A program made the translations under genes and the position numbers. Positions 44,511 to 53,896 of a stretch of DNA of 64,000 nt are shown in pieces. The stretch is from Sediminibacterium magnilacihabitans (GTDB lineage: Bacteria; Bacteroidota; Bacteroidia; Chitinophagales; Chitinophagaceae): contig PVEQ01000016.1 in assembly GCA_002973575.1 (NCBI GenBank), forward strand, positions 1 through 64,000, in the 5' to 3' direction. Under the pieces are notes generated by a model. The model made no database searches. It was given only the letters and a program-made list of their open reading frames with translations, and was not told the DNA's origin. Numbering within the stretch: position 1 is the first letter of the stretch; each line of letters begins with the position of its first letter.

Positions 44511-45191
44511 CTACACATCAAACTTATATCCCACACCCTTAACGGTGGTAATGCAGTCGATGCCGAGTTTCTGGCGCACTTTTCTTACGTGCACATCGAT
44601 GGTGCGATCGCCCACGATCACATCATTACCCCATATCTGGGAAAGTATTTCATTGCGGAGAAAAACGCGGCCGGGGCGGGAAGCCAGGAGGTGCAGCAAT
44701 TCAAATTCTTTTTTGGCCAGCGCCACTTCTTTATCGTCTACGGTTACCAGAAACTTGACAGGATCGATGATCACATTGCCCAGGCTGATGGCCTTGCCCG
44801 AGTCTTTGTTGTTGAGGCGTCTGAACAGGGCGTTCACCCGGCTTACCAATACTTTCGGACTGATGGGTTTGGTCACGTAGTCATCGGCGCCCGTTTCAAG
44901 GCCCTTGATATGGGAGGTTTCATCGCTCAATGCAGTGAGGAAAATGATGAGGGTATCCTGAAAGAGTGGCTGGCTACGGAGAATAGTGCATACCTCCACG
45001 CCTGTCTTCTTGGGCATCATGATATCCAGGATAATGAGATCGGGGTGTAGCTGGCGAGCCCTTTCAATCGCTTCGTTTCCGTCTTTGGCCGTATATACTT
45101 CATATCCTTCCTTGATGAGATTGTAGCTGATGATCTCCAATATGTCCTCTTCATCGTCTGCAATCAGAATTTGCTTGGGCTTCACTTCCAT
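44511..45191 (-). CDS. OmpR/PhoB-type response regulator
   Basis: The start MEVKPKQILIADDEEDILEII gives 226 residues; the frame is open further upstream without support. The receiver has the acidic pair ADDEED, phospho-acceptor DLIILDIMMPKKTGVEV, and Lys in GADDYVTKPISPKVL. The C-terminal winged helix reads AKKEFELLHLLASRPGRVFLRNEIL, DRTIDVHVRKVRQKL and IDCITTVKGVGYKF. With the downstream PhoR-like kinase it likely forms a phosphate-responsive pair. Confidence 0.93.
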   Translation of the reverse strand: MEVKPKQILIADDEEDILEIISYNLIKEGYEVYTAKDGNEAIERARQLHPDLIILDIMMPKKTGVEVCTILRSQPLFQDTLIIFLTALSDETSHIKGLETGADDYVTKPISPKVLVSRVNALFRRLNNKDSGKAISLGNVIIDPVKFLVTVDDKEVALAKKEFELLHLLASRPGRVFLRNEILSQIWGNDVIVGDRTIDVHVRKVRQKLGIDCITTVKGVGYKFDV

Positions 45192-45209
45192 GTTAACGTA
45201 ATGTTTACG

Positions 45210-45217
45210 CAAAATTA
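45210..45217 (-). promoter_or_regulatory. -7 box TAATTTTG of the PhoB-like gene
   Basis: CAAAATTA on the plus strand; an exact TAnnTTTG match on the minus strand 18 bases before the start codon. Confidence 0.45.
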
Positions 45218-45309
45218 ATTTTAAACCCTTGACCCCGCACCTACTAGTCATTATGTAATTGTTAACACCATGGCCACCCTCGCACGCGTCTTTTCTCCTT
45301 TTTTGGCAG

Positions 45310-45317
45310 TATTTTTG
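45310..45317 (+). promoter_or_regulatory. -7 box TATTTTTG of the 733-residue exported protein gene
   Basis: An exact TAnnTTTG match ending nine bases before the start codon, which implies a very short leader. Confidence 0.4.
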
Positions 45318-45326
45318 TAACACCCT

Positions 45327-47528
45327 ATGAAAATGAAGCAATTTTACTTAGCCGCGGTGATATTTTTGATGACAGCGGCCAGCTTATGGGCTCAGAAAGA
45401 GTTGCCGGTTCCACCCGTTCCGGCGATCCGTCAGTTACATCACGACAAGATCCTCAACTCATTACAGGTCATCAGTAAGCTGCACAATAAAAAGGATACC
45501 ATTTTTCCTATTACCGGCGACCCCAGGCTTAACGTAGCCATCAACCGTTCTGTGCGGATCACCGTTAATAATATGCGGGCGGAGATCGAACTGGATAAAT
45601 CACTCGATAACAACGCTAAATTCGGATGGCTGCGGGGCATCAATGAAATGCTCACCGGTTTCATTTCGCAATACCAGCTCAAAGCCATACCCAGTGTGAT
45701 GCTGCCGGCCCTGGTGAAAGCATTTAAAGATGCGATGAAGCTGGAACAGCAAGGCGCTTCTATTCTTCCCGTGATCACCGATAACGAAATAGAAGTAGGC
45801 AATATCCTGCTCGACAACTTTGCTTTTAAAGACAACCCCGATTTCGATAAAGCGAAGAATGTGCTGGTGCTCAAAGCCTGCCAGCGCGATCCCGAAAATA
45901 TTCTCCCGATCCTGCGCAGGTATCCCGATAATTCTTATGCCGACAGCCTCATCACGCGGGCCGCGTTTCATAACCAGGATAAATTGTACGATTACGCAAA
46001 AGCTTCCGACGCGCTGGCCAGGCGGATACGCAGCAATAAAGATCCATTGGTAAAGCTGATCAGTAAGCTGTCTACCATGAATACCGGAAGGATGTATTTT
46101 CCTTTCCTCGATGATCTCTATCATGGCAAATTGCCCCTGGAATCTATCCGCCCTTATGTTGAAAATGATTCTACCGATGGGTATTATAAGCTATTGGTGA
46201 GGACCCGTATTGGTTATGCAGCACGTATAGAACATGGCGATATACCCATGGCGGAAAACGTATTAACAGAGCGGTTGCGTTTCAAAGCAATAGAGCGATA
46301 CATCAATGAGATCAATGCTTTGCACGATGTGTCGAATGAGAAAGTGCGTTTTAAAGTACTGGATCCCCTGAATGCGGAAGAGTTGTATTACCTGGCGGTG
46401 CTGGCCGAAGAAGATATTTATACTTCCAGTTTTGTGGTAGGCGTATATCCGCGCATATTCCAGCGGATGAAACACCCCGCGTCAGATTCACTGTTGGACC
46501 TGGTGCACCATGATTTTTATAAGAAGTTCATCAAAATGTCGGCCTCGTACAATACGCTGGACGATTTCCTGAAGCGGATGAGCAAACCAAGTTCCGTGAA
46601 GCTGATGCGGCACTTCGTAGACGGACTGGAAAAGACACCTACACTGGAGGATGCGGTAGATGTTGCCGATTCTTATGCCAGCATTTACAACGATGAGCTG
46701 AGGAATCTGATCCTGGATGAAGTGAAGCAAAACCTGAAAACAGCCGAAAAACACGGCACTCCCAAAGGCAAAGTGATCTACCGGTTACTCAATACCATCT
46801 TCGAGTCGATGGATTCTGTGCATAAAGTAGATGTTACTGCATTGCTGGGCATCGATCCGGTGTATTATATGCCGCTGAAAGGATTGGAAAATGGCGCCGG
46901 TCGCATCATCGTACAACAATTCTCTTATGGCGATAAAGATGCGGCGGTTTATTTCAGCGCCTTTCTCAGCAGATTCAGTAATAATAACTGGAAGATCATC
47001 CGTAAACCTTACTGGGTAGAGATCAACTCTGCCAAAGGCACACCTATTACCATCTATGCCAACCTGCCGCTCGATGAAACCAAAGAACTCGATACCAAAG
47101 CGCAGGATAGTCTCATCAGCTATCTCGACGTGCAAAACCTTGAACCAACGATCGTGATCCACCGCGGACACAGTTATTACCTGCAGGAAACGATCAACCG
47201 GCTGCCGCCCAGCGCCAGGATCGTGTTGTTGGGTAGTTGCGGCGGATACCAGAAACTGAACGATATATTGAAAATATGTCCGTCTGCACAGATCATCGCT
47301 TCCAAACAGGTAGCAGCCGGCGTACTGAACCAGGGGCTGATCGATGCGATCAGTGAACGGTTAAGGCAGGGTAAAGACCTGGTCTGGGACGATCTTTGGA
47401 AAACGCTCCAGGGCCGGTTCACCGGTGGATACAAAGAAAAGTTCGACGATTATATCCCGCCGCAGAAAAACCTGGGCGCTATGTTCATCATGGCGTATAC
47501 GAAAGCCATGATGCAGGAAGCGAGATAA
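45327..47528 (+). CDS. exported protein of unknown function with C-terminal His/Cys motif
   Basis: A 733-residue protein with a signal peptide MKMKQFYLAAVIFLMTAASLWAQ. The central 500 residues are predominantly helical and I do not recognise them. Near the C-terminus the text TIVIHRGHSYYL (His612 and His615) is followed by RIVLLGSCGGYQ (Cys638). A hydrophobic strand ending in HxGH and the next ending in a Cys is the layout of clan CD (caspase/gingipain-like) peptidases; GSCGG also fits a GxCxG nucleophile elbow as in class I amidotransferases. Either would be a cysteine hydrolase acting outside the cytoplasm. The gene stands alone, divergent from the PhoB-like gene. Confidence 0.6.
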   Translation: MKMKQFYLAAVIFLMTAASLWAQKELPVPPVPAIRQLHHDKILNSLQVISKLHNKKDTIFPITGDPRLNVAINRSVRITVNNMRAEIELDKSLDNNAKFGWLRGINEMLTGFISQYQLKAIPSVMLPALVKAFKDAMKLEQQGASILPVITDNEIEVGNILLDNFAFKDNPDFDKAKNVLVLKACQRDPENILPILRRYPDNSYADSLITRAAFHNQDKLYDYAKASDALARRIRSNKDPLVKLISKLSTMNTGRMYFPFLDDLYHGKLPLESIRPYVENDSTDGYYKLLVRTRIGYAARIEHGDIPMAENVLTERLRFKAIERYINEINALHDVSNEKVRFKVLDPLNAEELYYLAVLAEEDIYTSSFVVGVYPRIFQRMKHPASDSLLDLVHHDFYKKFIKMSASYNTLDDFLKRMSKPSSVKLMRHFVDGLEKTPTLEDAVDVADSYASIYNDELRNLILDEVKQNLKTAEKHGTPKGKVIYRLLNTIFESMDSVHKVDVTALLGIDPVYYMPLKGLENGAGRIIVQQFSYGDKDAAVYFSAFLSRFSNNNWKIIRKPYWVEINSAKGTPITIYANLPLDETKELDTKAQDSLISYLDVQNLEPTIVIHRGHSYYLQETINRLPPSARIVLLGSCGGYQKLNDILKICPSAQIIASKQVAAGVLNQGLIDAISERLRQGKDLVWDDLWKTLQGRFTGGYKEKFDDYIPPQKNLGAMFIMAYTKAMMQEAR

Positions 47529-47552
47529 CGGTACAATCAAAATTTTTAAGAA

Positions 47553-48197
47553 TTAAGCAACTCTTACAAAAGGGTTGTGCCTTTTTTCATGACCGATAGT
47601 GGTGGAAGGGCCATGACCAGGGTAAACAGTCACCGATTCGGGAAGAACATATAATTGTTCCCGGATGCTGTTGAGCAGGGTTGCATGATCACCGCCTGGC
47701 AGGTCGGTTCTACCGATACTTTCATGAAACAATACATCGCCACCCACCAGAAATTCTTGCGCCGCATGATAAAAACAAATGCTGCCGGGTGAATGACCCG
47801 GAGCGAGGATCACCTGTAATTCGTCTGTGCCCAGGTGTACCTTGTCGCCATGCGCGAGGAAATGCAACGGCCCCTTATAATTACTGAAAGGCATACCCCA
47901 TCTTTCCCCCGATGCCGGAGCCCGCTGCAACACGGCTTCTTCTTGTGCGTGGAGGTACAATTCAAGTCCGTATGTTTCATGCACCCACTTGTTGCCGAAT
48001 ACATGATCGAGATGGCAATGGGTATTGAGCAACTGCACCGGCTCGAGTTTCGTATCTTTTATGAAATTTTTTAACGTTTCCTGTTCAGCGGTGAAGTAGC
48101 AACCGGGATCAATTATGATAGCTTTGCGCTGGTCATTATAGAGCAGGTAGGTGTTTTCATGGGCGGGATTGAAAGTAAAAGACTTTACCTGGAGCAT
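47553..48197 (-). CDS. MBL-fold metallo-hydrolase (glyoxalase II-like)
   Basis: A 214-residue protein with metal-binding NTHCHLDHVFGN (HxHxDH), then APGHSPGSICFY (His), GGDVLFHESIGRTDLPGG (bridging Asp) and VYPGHGPSTTIGHEKRHNPF (last His). This is the complete beta-lactamase-fold hydrolase set in the short, YcbL-like glyoxalase II form without the C-terminal substrate domain. It probably hydrolyses a thioester such as a hydroxyacyl-thiol adduct in the cytosol. No signal peptide is seen. Confidence 0.92.
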   Translation of the reverse strand: MLQVKSFTFNPAHENTYLLYNDQRKAIIIDPGCYFTAEQETLKNFIKDTKLEPVQLLNTHCHLDHVFGNKWVHETYGLELYLHAQEEAVLQRAPASGERWGMPFSNYKGPLHFLAHGDKVHLGTDELQVILAPGHSPGSICFYHAAQEFLVGGDVLFHESIGRTDLPGGDHATLLNSIREQLYVLPESVTVYPGHGPSTTIGHEKRHNPFVRVA

Positions 48198-48202
48198 GCC
48201 TG

Positions 48203-48210
48203 TATTTTTG
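48203..48210 (+). promoter_or_regulatory. -7 box TATTTTTG upstream of the large outer-membrane protein gene
   Basis: An exact TAnnTTTG match 49 bases before the start codon at 48260. It also lies in the divergent promoter interval of the MBL-fold gene. A second, 7-of-8 box TAATTTTA occurs about 15 bases before the start. Confidence 0.35.
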
Positions 48211-48259
48211 TGTAGGGTTTAATGGTAAATGACTAATTTTAAAACACTAAAGTTCGGAT

Positions 48260-51200
48260 ATGCAACGGAATTGTATTGCTAAATGGATGGGTTTTGCATT
48301 TTTTTTGTCTCCTTTATTACTGACTGCGCAGGTGAATACCGTAGAATTCGGCAAGAATCGTGTACAGCATAAGAAATTCGTGTGGAAGTTCTACCAGTCG
48401 CCCAACTTCAACGCCTATGTGTCGCAAGGTGGGGTAGAACTGGGAAAGTTCGTAGCCCAGGTGGCAGAAGAAGAATTGAAATCCGTTGAAAATTTTATCG
48501 AATATTCTTTACAACGCAGGGCCAATATTGTGGTGTATAACAACTACAACGATTATAAGAGCAGCAATATAGGATTGGGCAGCGATTGGCAGAGTGCGGG
48601 CGGACTAACCAAGCTGGTGAACAATAAGATAGTGGTGTATTTCGATGGAGACCACCAGCGCCTGAAGCGCCAGATACGTGAAGGCATTGCCAGAACCCTC
48701 ACCGATAATTTATTGTTTGGAGATGATATTGGCGAATTCGCCAGTAACCAGGCTTTGCTGGACCTGCCCAAATGGATGGTAGACGGTTATGTAGCGTATG
48801 CCGCAGAACCCTGGAGTACCGAAAAAGATGATGAACTTAAAAGCGCCATACTCAGTGGCAGGTATAATTCGTTCTACCAGTTTGCTTTTGAAAAACCTTT
48901 GCTGGCCGGACAAGCTTTCTGGAATTATATAGGCGAGAAATACCGGAAAGAAAATATTTCCTATCTCTTATACCTGGCCCGCATTTACAAGAACCTCAAT
49001 AATGCCTGCCTGCGGGTTTGTAAAAAGAAATTCAAAGAAGTGCTCAGCGATTTCATGAATTTCGAGCAGGATCGTTATATCAAAGACATCAGGCAAAGAA
49101 GAAATGCGCCCAAAGGGCAACTGAATATTTCTGAAGACGTTTCCAGGAACGATTATTTCCGTTTCCAGGCCAATCCCAACCCAAAGAGCGCCACATATGC
49201 CGTGGTTGAATTCAAGAAAGGCATTTACAGTGTGAAGCTCATGGAGAACTATTACAATGCCCAGGTGCTGCTGAAGAGTGGTGTAAGAACCAACCAGGCC
49301 GATGTAAATCCGCGTTATCCGATACTGGCCTGGGATGGTAAAGGATCGAGGTTATTGGTTGTGTACTGGGAAGCAGGTAAAATTAAAATGTTTGTGTATG
49401 ATGTGGTAGCCCGTTACAAGCGTTTCAAGCAGGAAATCACCGGGTTCGAGCAGATACTGGATGCTTCGTTCATGCTCGATGCCAATACACTTATATTGAG
49501 CGCTGTGAAGAATGGACATACCGATATCTTCACGTATAAAATAGAGCAGCAGAAAACAGAGCAGATCACCAATGATGTGTACGACGACCTGAACCCTACT
49601 TATGTTACTTTTCCCAATAAGTCGGGTATCATTTTCGCATCGAACAGACCTTCTCCGCATGCACCCAGTGGAGATACCGTATTGCCCAGCAATTACCGCT
49701 ACAATATTTTCATGATCGATATTCTCAACAACAGCAAAGAGAAGCAGATCACACAGCTGACCAACCTCAAGCAGGGTAATGCCAAATTCCCCATGCAGTA
49801 TAATAACAATCACTTCACTTATGTGTCTGATGAGAATGGTATTGATAACCGCTGGGCTGGATTTTTTGCTACAAAAAGAACAGGACTGGATACTTTATAT
49901 TATATAGGTGATGAATTGCTGCGCAATCCTACACCCAAAGATTTCGATTCCACCCTGCTGGCATGGCAGAAACAGGAGCCCGATAGTGTGAGCTATTTCC
50001 AGGTGTACAAAGATTCTACATATACTTTCCCCATTACCAATTACCAGAGCTCGCTGCTGGAAACAAGGATCGCCGGTAACAACGGACAGGTAAGTGAAGT
50101 GCGCAGGGAAGGCGATTATAAATTCCTGTATAAACTGAAAGTAGACGAGCAGGCGCTGAACAAACGAAATGTGAATGCAAGGCCCACCGAATACATGAAA
50201 AAACTGATCGAGTCGCAAAAAGCGGCCGAAGGCAAAGCCATCATCTACGATAAAAAAGCAGCTGCCGATACCAGCAGGCCGAAAGCGAAAGGCTTTTTCC
50301 AGAATGAGTTTGCCAATGAAAAGCCCGATACTACTACAGTACACGCCAATCAACGTGACCTCACTGCCGCCCAGTCATCGGTACTTGGCAGGTCCAAACT
50401 ATTCGACTACCGCCTCAAGTTCTCGAGCGATTATGTGATCACCGGATTCACCAACAAAATACTTATCAACCGTTACCAACCCTATGGCGGCGGATCGGGA
50501 CCGATACAGCTGAACAATGGCAACGACCTGAACTTTAACCTGCAATTAGGGGTGAGTGATGTGATGGAAGACATCAAATTCCTGGGTGGTGTGCGGATGG
50601 GTACCGATCTGAAGGACAAGGATATCTTCTTCAGTTTCCAGAACCTGCGCAAGCGGCTCGATTGGGGACTTACCTATTACAGGAGTAATATTTCCAACTC
50701 TGCCGATGCCATTCTTACTACACCGGGAGGCGGACAATTCTATACAACCGTTGCGCAAAAACTGGTTACCAACCTGTACCAGGCCAACTTCACTTATCCG
50801 TTCAATGAAGTGAAAAGCTTGCGGGCAACCATCGGTTTGCGGACAGACCGTTTCATACTCAAAGCCACCAATCCTGTTTTCCTGCCTTTGCCCGATTCGC
50901 TGACAAAATTTGCAGTGGCCCGGTTGGAATATGTACACGACAACACCATCAATCCAACACAGAATATCTGGAACGGGTTGCGGTATAAAGTATACCTCGA
51001 TATCAACGTGCCGTTTGTAAAATCGGTAGCAAATAACAATGGTAAGCCCACTTATAATTTCGGATTCGATGGAAGGCATTACCTGAAGATCTACCGGAAC
51101 TTTATCTGGGCAGCCCGTGCAGCAGGAGATTTCTCATGGGGCGGACAGAAGATCATTTATTACCTGGGTGGTGTAGACGGATGGATAGGACCCAAGTTCA

Positions 51201-51670
51201 ATGACCAGAACAAACCGGCGCCCGATGTTTCCTATGCTTACCAATCACTTGCCGTGAATATGCGAGGCTACCGGCAAAACGTGGCCAATGGTAACAATGC
51301 GGTAGTGATCAACAGTGAACTGCGTTTTCCGGTATTTGCCACGCTGATCAACAGGCCTATCAACAATGCTTTCCTGCGTAATTTCCAGGTGACGCAGTTT
51401 ATTGACCTGGGAACTGCCTGGAATGGAAATTATAATGGCATCAAGCGCCCTTCGGAAGTGTATTATAATTATGATGCCAATGGCCTTCCGATTCCTTCGC
51501 CTGTTGTACACATCGATGCAGGCGGACTGGGCCCCTTTGCAGGCGGCTATGGTTTTGGTGTACGCAGTACCCTGCTGGGATATTTCATGAAGCTCGATGC
51601 AGGCTGGCCTATGAAAGGTGTATTCAGAGGAAAACCCATGTGGTATTTCTCACTGGGATTTGATTTCTAA
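48260..51670 (+). CDS. outer-membrane protein: degenerate peptidase-MA-like domain, TolB-like propeller, beta barrel
   Basis: A 1136-residue protein with a signal ending PLLLTAQV. Residues about 40-290 resemble gluzincin peptidases of the MA type: LDLPKWMVDGYVAYAAEPW is the usual post-HExxH helix. The HExxH site itself reads REGIA (140-144) and the third ligand Glu is Asp175, so it should not bind zinc. Residues about 300-560 carry TolB/WD40-like propeller blades (ITNDVYDDLNPTYV, GIIFASNRP, QITQLTNLKQG, FTYVSDENG). After a linker, residues about 710-1136 look like a barrel of the surface-antigen (Omp85-like) type ending MWYFSLGFDF. It is probably a surface-exposed structural or binding protein. 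Confidence 0.75.
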   Translation: MQRNCIAKWMGFAFFLSPLLLTAQVNTVEFGKNRVQHKKFVWKFYQSPNFNAYVSQGGVELGKFVAQVAEEELKSVENFIEYSLQRRANIVVYNNYNDYKSSNIGLGSDWQSAGGLTKLVNNKIVVYFDGDHQRLKRQIREGIARTLTDNLLFGDDIGEFASNQALLDLPKWMVDGYVAYAAEPWSTEKDDELKSAILSGRYNSFYQFAFEKPLLAGQAFWNYIGEKYRKENISYLLYLARIYKNLNNACLRVCKKKFKEVLSDFMNFEQDRYIKDIRQRRNAPKGQLNISEDVSRNDYFRFQANPNPKSATYAVVEFKKGIYSVKLMENYYNAQVLLKSGVRTNQADVNPRYPILAWDGKGSRLLVVYWEAGKIKMFVYDVVARYKRFKQEITGFEQILDASFMLDANTLILSAVKNGHTDIFTYKIEQQKTEQITNDVYDDLNPTYVTFPNKSGIIFASNRPSPHAPSGDTVLPSNYRYNIFMIDILNNSKEKQITQLTNLKQGNAKFPMQYNNNHFTYVSDENGIDNRWAGFFATKRTGLDTLYYIGDELLRNPTPKDFDSTLLAWQKQEPDSVSYFQVYKDSTYTFPITNYQSSLLETRIAGNNGQVSEVRREGDYKFLYKLKVDEQALNKRNVNARPTEYMKKLIESQKAAEGKAIIYDKKAAADTSRPKAKGFFQNEFANEKPDTTTVHANQRDLTAAQSSVLGRSKLFDYRLKFSSDYVITGFTNKILINRYQPYGGGSGPIQLNNGNDLNFNLQLGVSDVMEDIKFLGGVRMGTDLKDKDIFFSFQNLRKRLDWGLTYYRSNISNSADAILTTPGGGQFYTTVAQKLVTNLYQANFTYPFNEVKSLRATIGLRTDRFILKATNPVFLPLPDSLTKFAVARLEYVHDNTINPTQNIWNGLRYKVYLDINVPFVKSVANNNGKPTYNFGFDGRHYLKIYRNFIWAARAAGDFSWGGQKIIYYLGGVDGWIGPKFNDQNKPAPDVSYAYQSLAVNMRGYRQNVANGNNAVVINSELRFPVFATLINRPINNAFLRNFQVTQFIDLGTAWNGNYNGIKRPSEVYYNYDANGLPIPSPVVHIDAGGLGPFAGGYGFGVRSTLLGYFMKLDAGWPMKGVFRGKPMWYFSLGFDF

Positions 51671-51692
51671 TCGATATAATATGGATCGATAT

Positions 51693-52343
51693 TTAACTGC
51701 CCTGCTGTAACATGCGGGGCAGTTTTTTTAGTGTGAAATACACCAGGCTCAATAAAACAGCAAATAGGAAAGTGAACACCCATAATTTGAGGTGATGCTG
51801 TGGCGCCAGAATATGATCGGCAGATGAATAAGCCAATTCCTTTGGTTTGTTTACAATATCCCAACTGTTGAAACGAAGATATCTGCCCATAAAAATGCCA
51901 TAACCGCAAAGGAACAGGCTTGCAAATACGCAGAGTTTTACCCATACCTGTTTCATGTGATTACTTAAAAATGCTTCTACCCGCATCAGGGATACGATGC
52001 CCAATATGAGGCCGTTCCAGGTGGCGGATGTTACCAGTATAAGATCGTACCACACCGGAAAATTTGGTTTTTCTTCGTAGTGAAACAGGTCGGTAATAAT
52101 ATAGGGCGCATTGGGAAAAAACAATAGCCATCCTGCCAGAAGTAAAATGGCTACTCCATTTATTTTTTTGCAATGAACCAGTTGATTGCTGCAGAAATAA
52201 GGGATGGCGGCCAAAAAGGTATTCCATACATAGAAGCCATATTCCAGCGTGTGTGTACGGAACATACGGAATGCCAATAAAGCCATCGTAAATGAAACCG
52301 ACAGCAACAGCATTCTGCTGAGACTGGAAAGCCTGAGACTCAT
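51693..52343 (-). CDS. DUF1361 membrane protein
   Basis: A 216-residue integral membrane protein with about six to seven helices. The DUF1361 landmarks are FYVWNTFLAAIPYF, GWLLFFPNAPYIITDLFHY and LILVTSATWNGLILGIVSL. The family is widespread and has no assigned function; the NAPY-ITDL loop is its most conserved part. It overlaps the upstream dgkA gene by four bases (ATGA), so the two are translationally coupled, perhaps linking it to envelope lipids. Confidence 0.9.
   Translation of the reverse strand: MSLRLSSLSRMLLLSVSFTMALLAFRMFRTHTLEYGFYVWNTFLAAIPYFCSNQLVHCKKINGVAILLLAGWLLFFPNAPYIITDLFHYEEKPNFPVWYDLILVTSATWNGLILGIVSLMRVEAFLSNHMKQVWVKLCVFASLFLCGYGIFMGRYLRFNSWDIVNKPKELAYSSADHILAPQHHLKLWVFTFLFAVLLSLVYFTLKKLPRMLQQGS
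51695..51730 (+). terminator. intrinsic terminator after the large outer-membrane protein gene
   Basis: AACTGCCC pairs with GGGCAGTT around a 14-base loop that can pair further, followed by seven T residues. It starts 24 bases after the stop codon. The stem lies inside the last codons of the convergent DUF1361 gene, so the terminator is built into a coding sequence. Confidence 0.75.
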
Positions 52344-52708
52344 AAGATGGCGATTATTTTAGGTAAGAAAATAAACAGCGCGATGATCACACTGATGATG
52401 GCCCACCAAAGTACGGCAGCGGCTGCTACATCTTTTACTATTTTAATGAGTGGGTGCGTTTGCGGATGAACGGCATCACAAAATTTTTCGAGTGCATGGT
52501 TCAGCATCTCAAAACCCATTACTCCTGCAATACACAACATAACCAGGCACCATTCAACTGCCGATAAGCCAAAAACTATGCCGGCAATAATAACTGCTAT
52601 TGCAGCCAGGAGATGTATCCTCCCATTCCTGTCGTTGCGCAAAAAGCTGCCCAACCCCTGAAAGGCATGGACAAATGCTTTATAAAGTGTTTGTTGTGGC
52701 ATAAGCAT
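52340..52708 (-). CDS. dgkA: diacylglycerol/undecaprenol kinase family (DgkA)
   Basis: A 122-residue protein with three membrane helices after an amphipathic start (FVHAFQGLGSFLRNDRNGRIHLLAA). The catalytic and metal-binding block GFEMLNHALEKFCDAVHP matches the DgkA ExxNxAIE...D motif with EMLNHALE, and IKIVKDVAAAAVLW carries the conserved Lys-Asp. In Gram-positives the homologue phosphorylates undecaprenol; in Proteobacteria diacylglycerol. The start may be the second Met, two codons in. Confidence 0.92.
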   Translation of the reverse strand: MLMPQQTLYKAFVHAFQGLGSFLRNDRNGRIHLLAAIAVIIAGIVFGLSAVEWCLVMLCIAGVMGFEMLNHALEKFCDAVHPQTHPLIKIVKDVAAAAVLWWAIISVIIALFIFLPKIIAIL

Positions 52709-52757
52709 CTCTGTTCCCTACAAAGATAAAGCCAATAAGACTGTTACTGTATATACA

Positions 52758-53807
52758 TCAGGAGTCTAACAGGTGGGCACAGATATGTTTCACAATAGAA
52801 GGCCCTTCATAAATAAAACCGGTCCATACCTGTACCAGTGAAGCGCCTGCCGATAATTTTTCTGCTGCATCGGCGCCGGTAAAAATCCCGCCGCTGGCAA
52901 TGACAGGAATATTGCCGTTGGTTTGTTTTGAAAGGTATTGTACTATTTCGGTTGCTCTTTCTCTTACGGGACGACCGCTTAATCCACCTGCACCGATTGC
53001 TGTGATGCGCGTACCGCTGGTGCGAAGACCTTCCCTGCTGATGGTAGTGTTGGTAGCTACCAGTCCGCTCAGCTGCACTTCAAATGCGAGGGAAACAATA
53101 TCATCCAATTGTTCCTGCGTGAGATCGGGAGCGATCTTCAGCAACAAAGGCTTGGGATGTTGACGGCCCTGGTTATTGTTTTGCAGGTTGCCCAATATTT
53201 TTTTCAAGGAATCTTTTTCCTGCAATTCGCGCAGTCCGGGTGTATTGGGAGAGCTCACGTTCACCACAAAATAATCCACGCAGTCGAACAGTGCATCGAA
53301 ACAAGTGTGGTAATCTTTCCAGGCATCTTCATTGCTGGTGATCTTGTTCTTGCCAATATTGCCGCCAACGATCAATGCAGATGCAGCCGAACGTTCTTTT
53401 CTTTTTTTCAATCGTGCTGCCACAACGGCTACCCCGTCATTGTTGAATCCCATTCGGTTGATCAATGCCTGGTCGGCCGGCAGCCTGAATAGCCTGGGCT
53501 TGTCATTACCCGGCTGGCCCAAGGGCGTTACCGTACCAATTTCAGCGAACCCGAATCCCAATGCTTCCAGTTCATCCAGGTACAAGGCATTTTTATCAAA
53601 ACCAGCGCCCAGTCCCACCGGGTTGGGAAATGCCAATCCGAACAATTCCCGTTTTAACCGGGCATCAGATACCCTGAAATGCTTCTCTATCATCCCTTTA
53701 AGCACGTTTACCCGGCAGGCTCCCTGCAACAGGTTCATGGAAAAATAGTGCACATTTTCAGGTGGAAAGCGGAACAACAGTTCACGGACAAGGGGGTAAA
53801 GGCTCAT
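52758..53807 (-). CDS. pyrD: quinone-dependent dihydroorotate dehydrogenase
   Basis: Started at MSLYPLVRELLFRFPPENVHYFSMNLLQ, the protein has 349 residues, the normal length of class 2 enzymes; an upstream ATG adds 15. The N-terminal helices are the membrane/quinone-binding part. GLAFPNPVGLGAGFDKN, GFAEIGTVTPLGQPGNDKPRLFRL, INRMGFNND, NVSSPNTPGLRELQ (catalytic Ser), LLLKIAPDLT (Lys) and VIASGGIFTG are all intact. It oxidises dihydroorotate to orotate in pyrimidine synthesis and delivers electrons to menaquinone. Confidence 0.96.
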   Translation of the reverse strand: MSLYPLVRELLFRFPPENVHYFSMNLLQGACRVNVLKGMIEKHFRVSDARLKRELFGLAFPNPVGLGAGFDKNALYLDELEALGFGFAEIGTVTPLGQPGNDKPRLFRLPADQALINRMGFNNDGVAVVAARLKKRKERSAASALIVGGNIGKNKITSNEDAWKDYHTCFDALFDCVDYFVVNVSSPNTPGLRELQEKDSLKKILGNLQNNNQGRQHPKPLLLKIAPDLTQEQLDDIVSLAFEVQLSGLVATNTTISREGLRTSGTRITAIGAGGLSGRPVRERATEIVQYLSKQTNGNIPVIASGGIFTGADAAEKLSAGASLVQVWTGFIYEGPSIVKHICAHLLDS

Positions 53808-53869
53808 GCCGCGAAGATAAGACAGAAAACAGGGATTTAGTTGCATAAACAACTTTATGCGGAAAAGTG

Positions 53870-53877
53870 TATATTTG
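53870..53877 (+). promoter_or_regulatory. -7 box TATATTTG of the thiolase gene
   Basis: An exact TAnnTTTG match, 19 bases before the thiolase start codon. Confidence 0.5.
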
Positions 53878-53896
53878 ATAGAGAAAAAAATCGATC

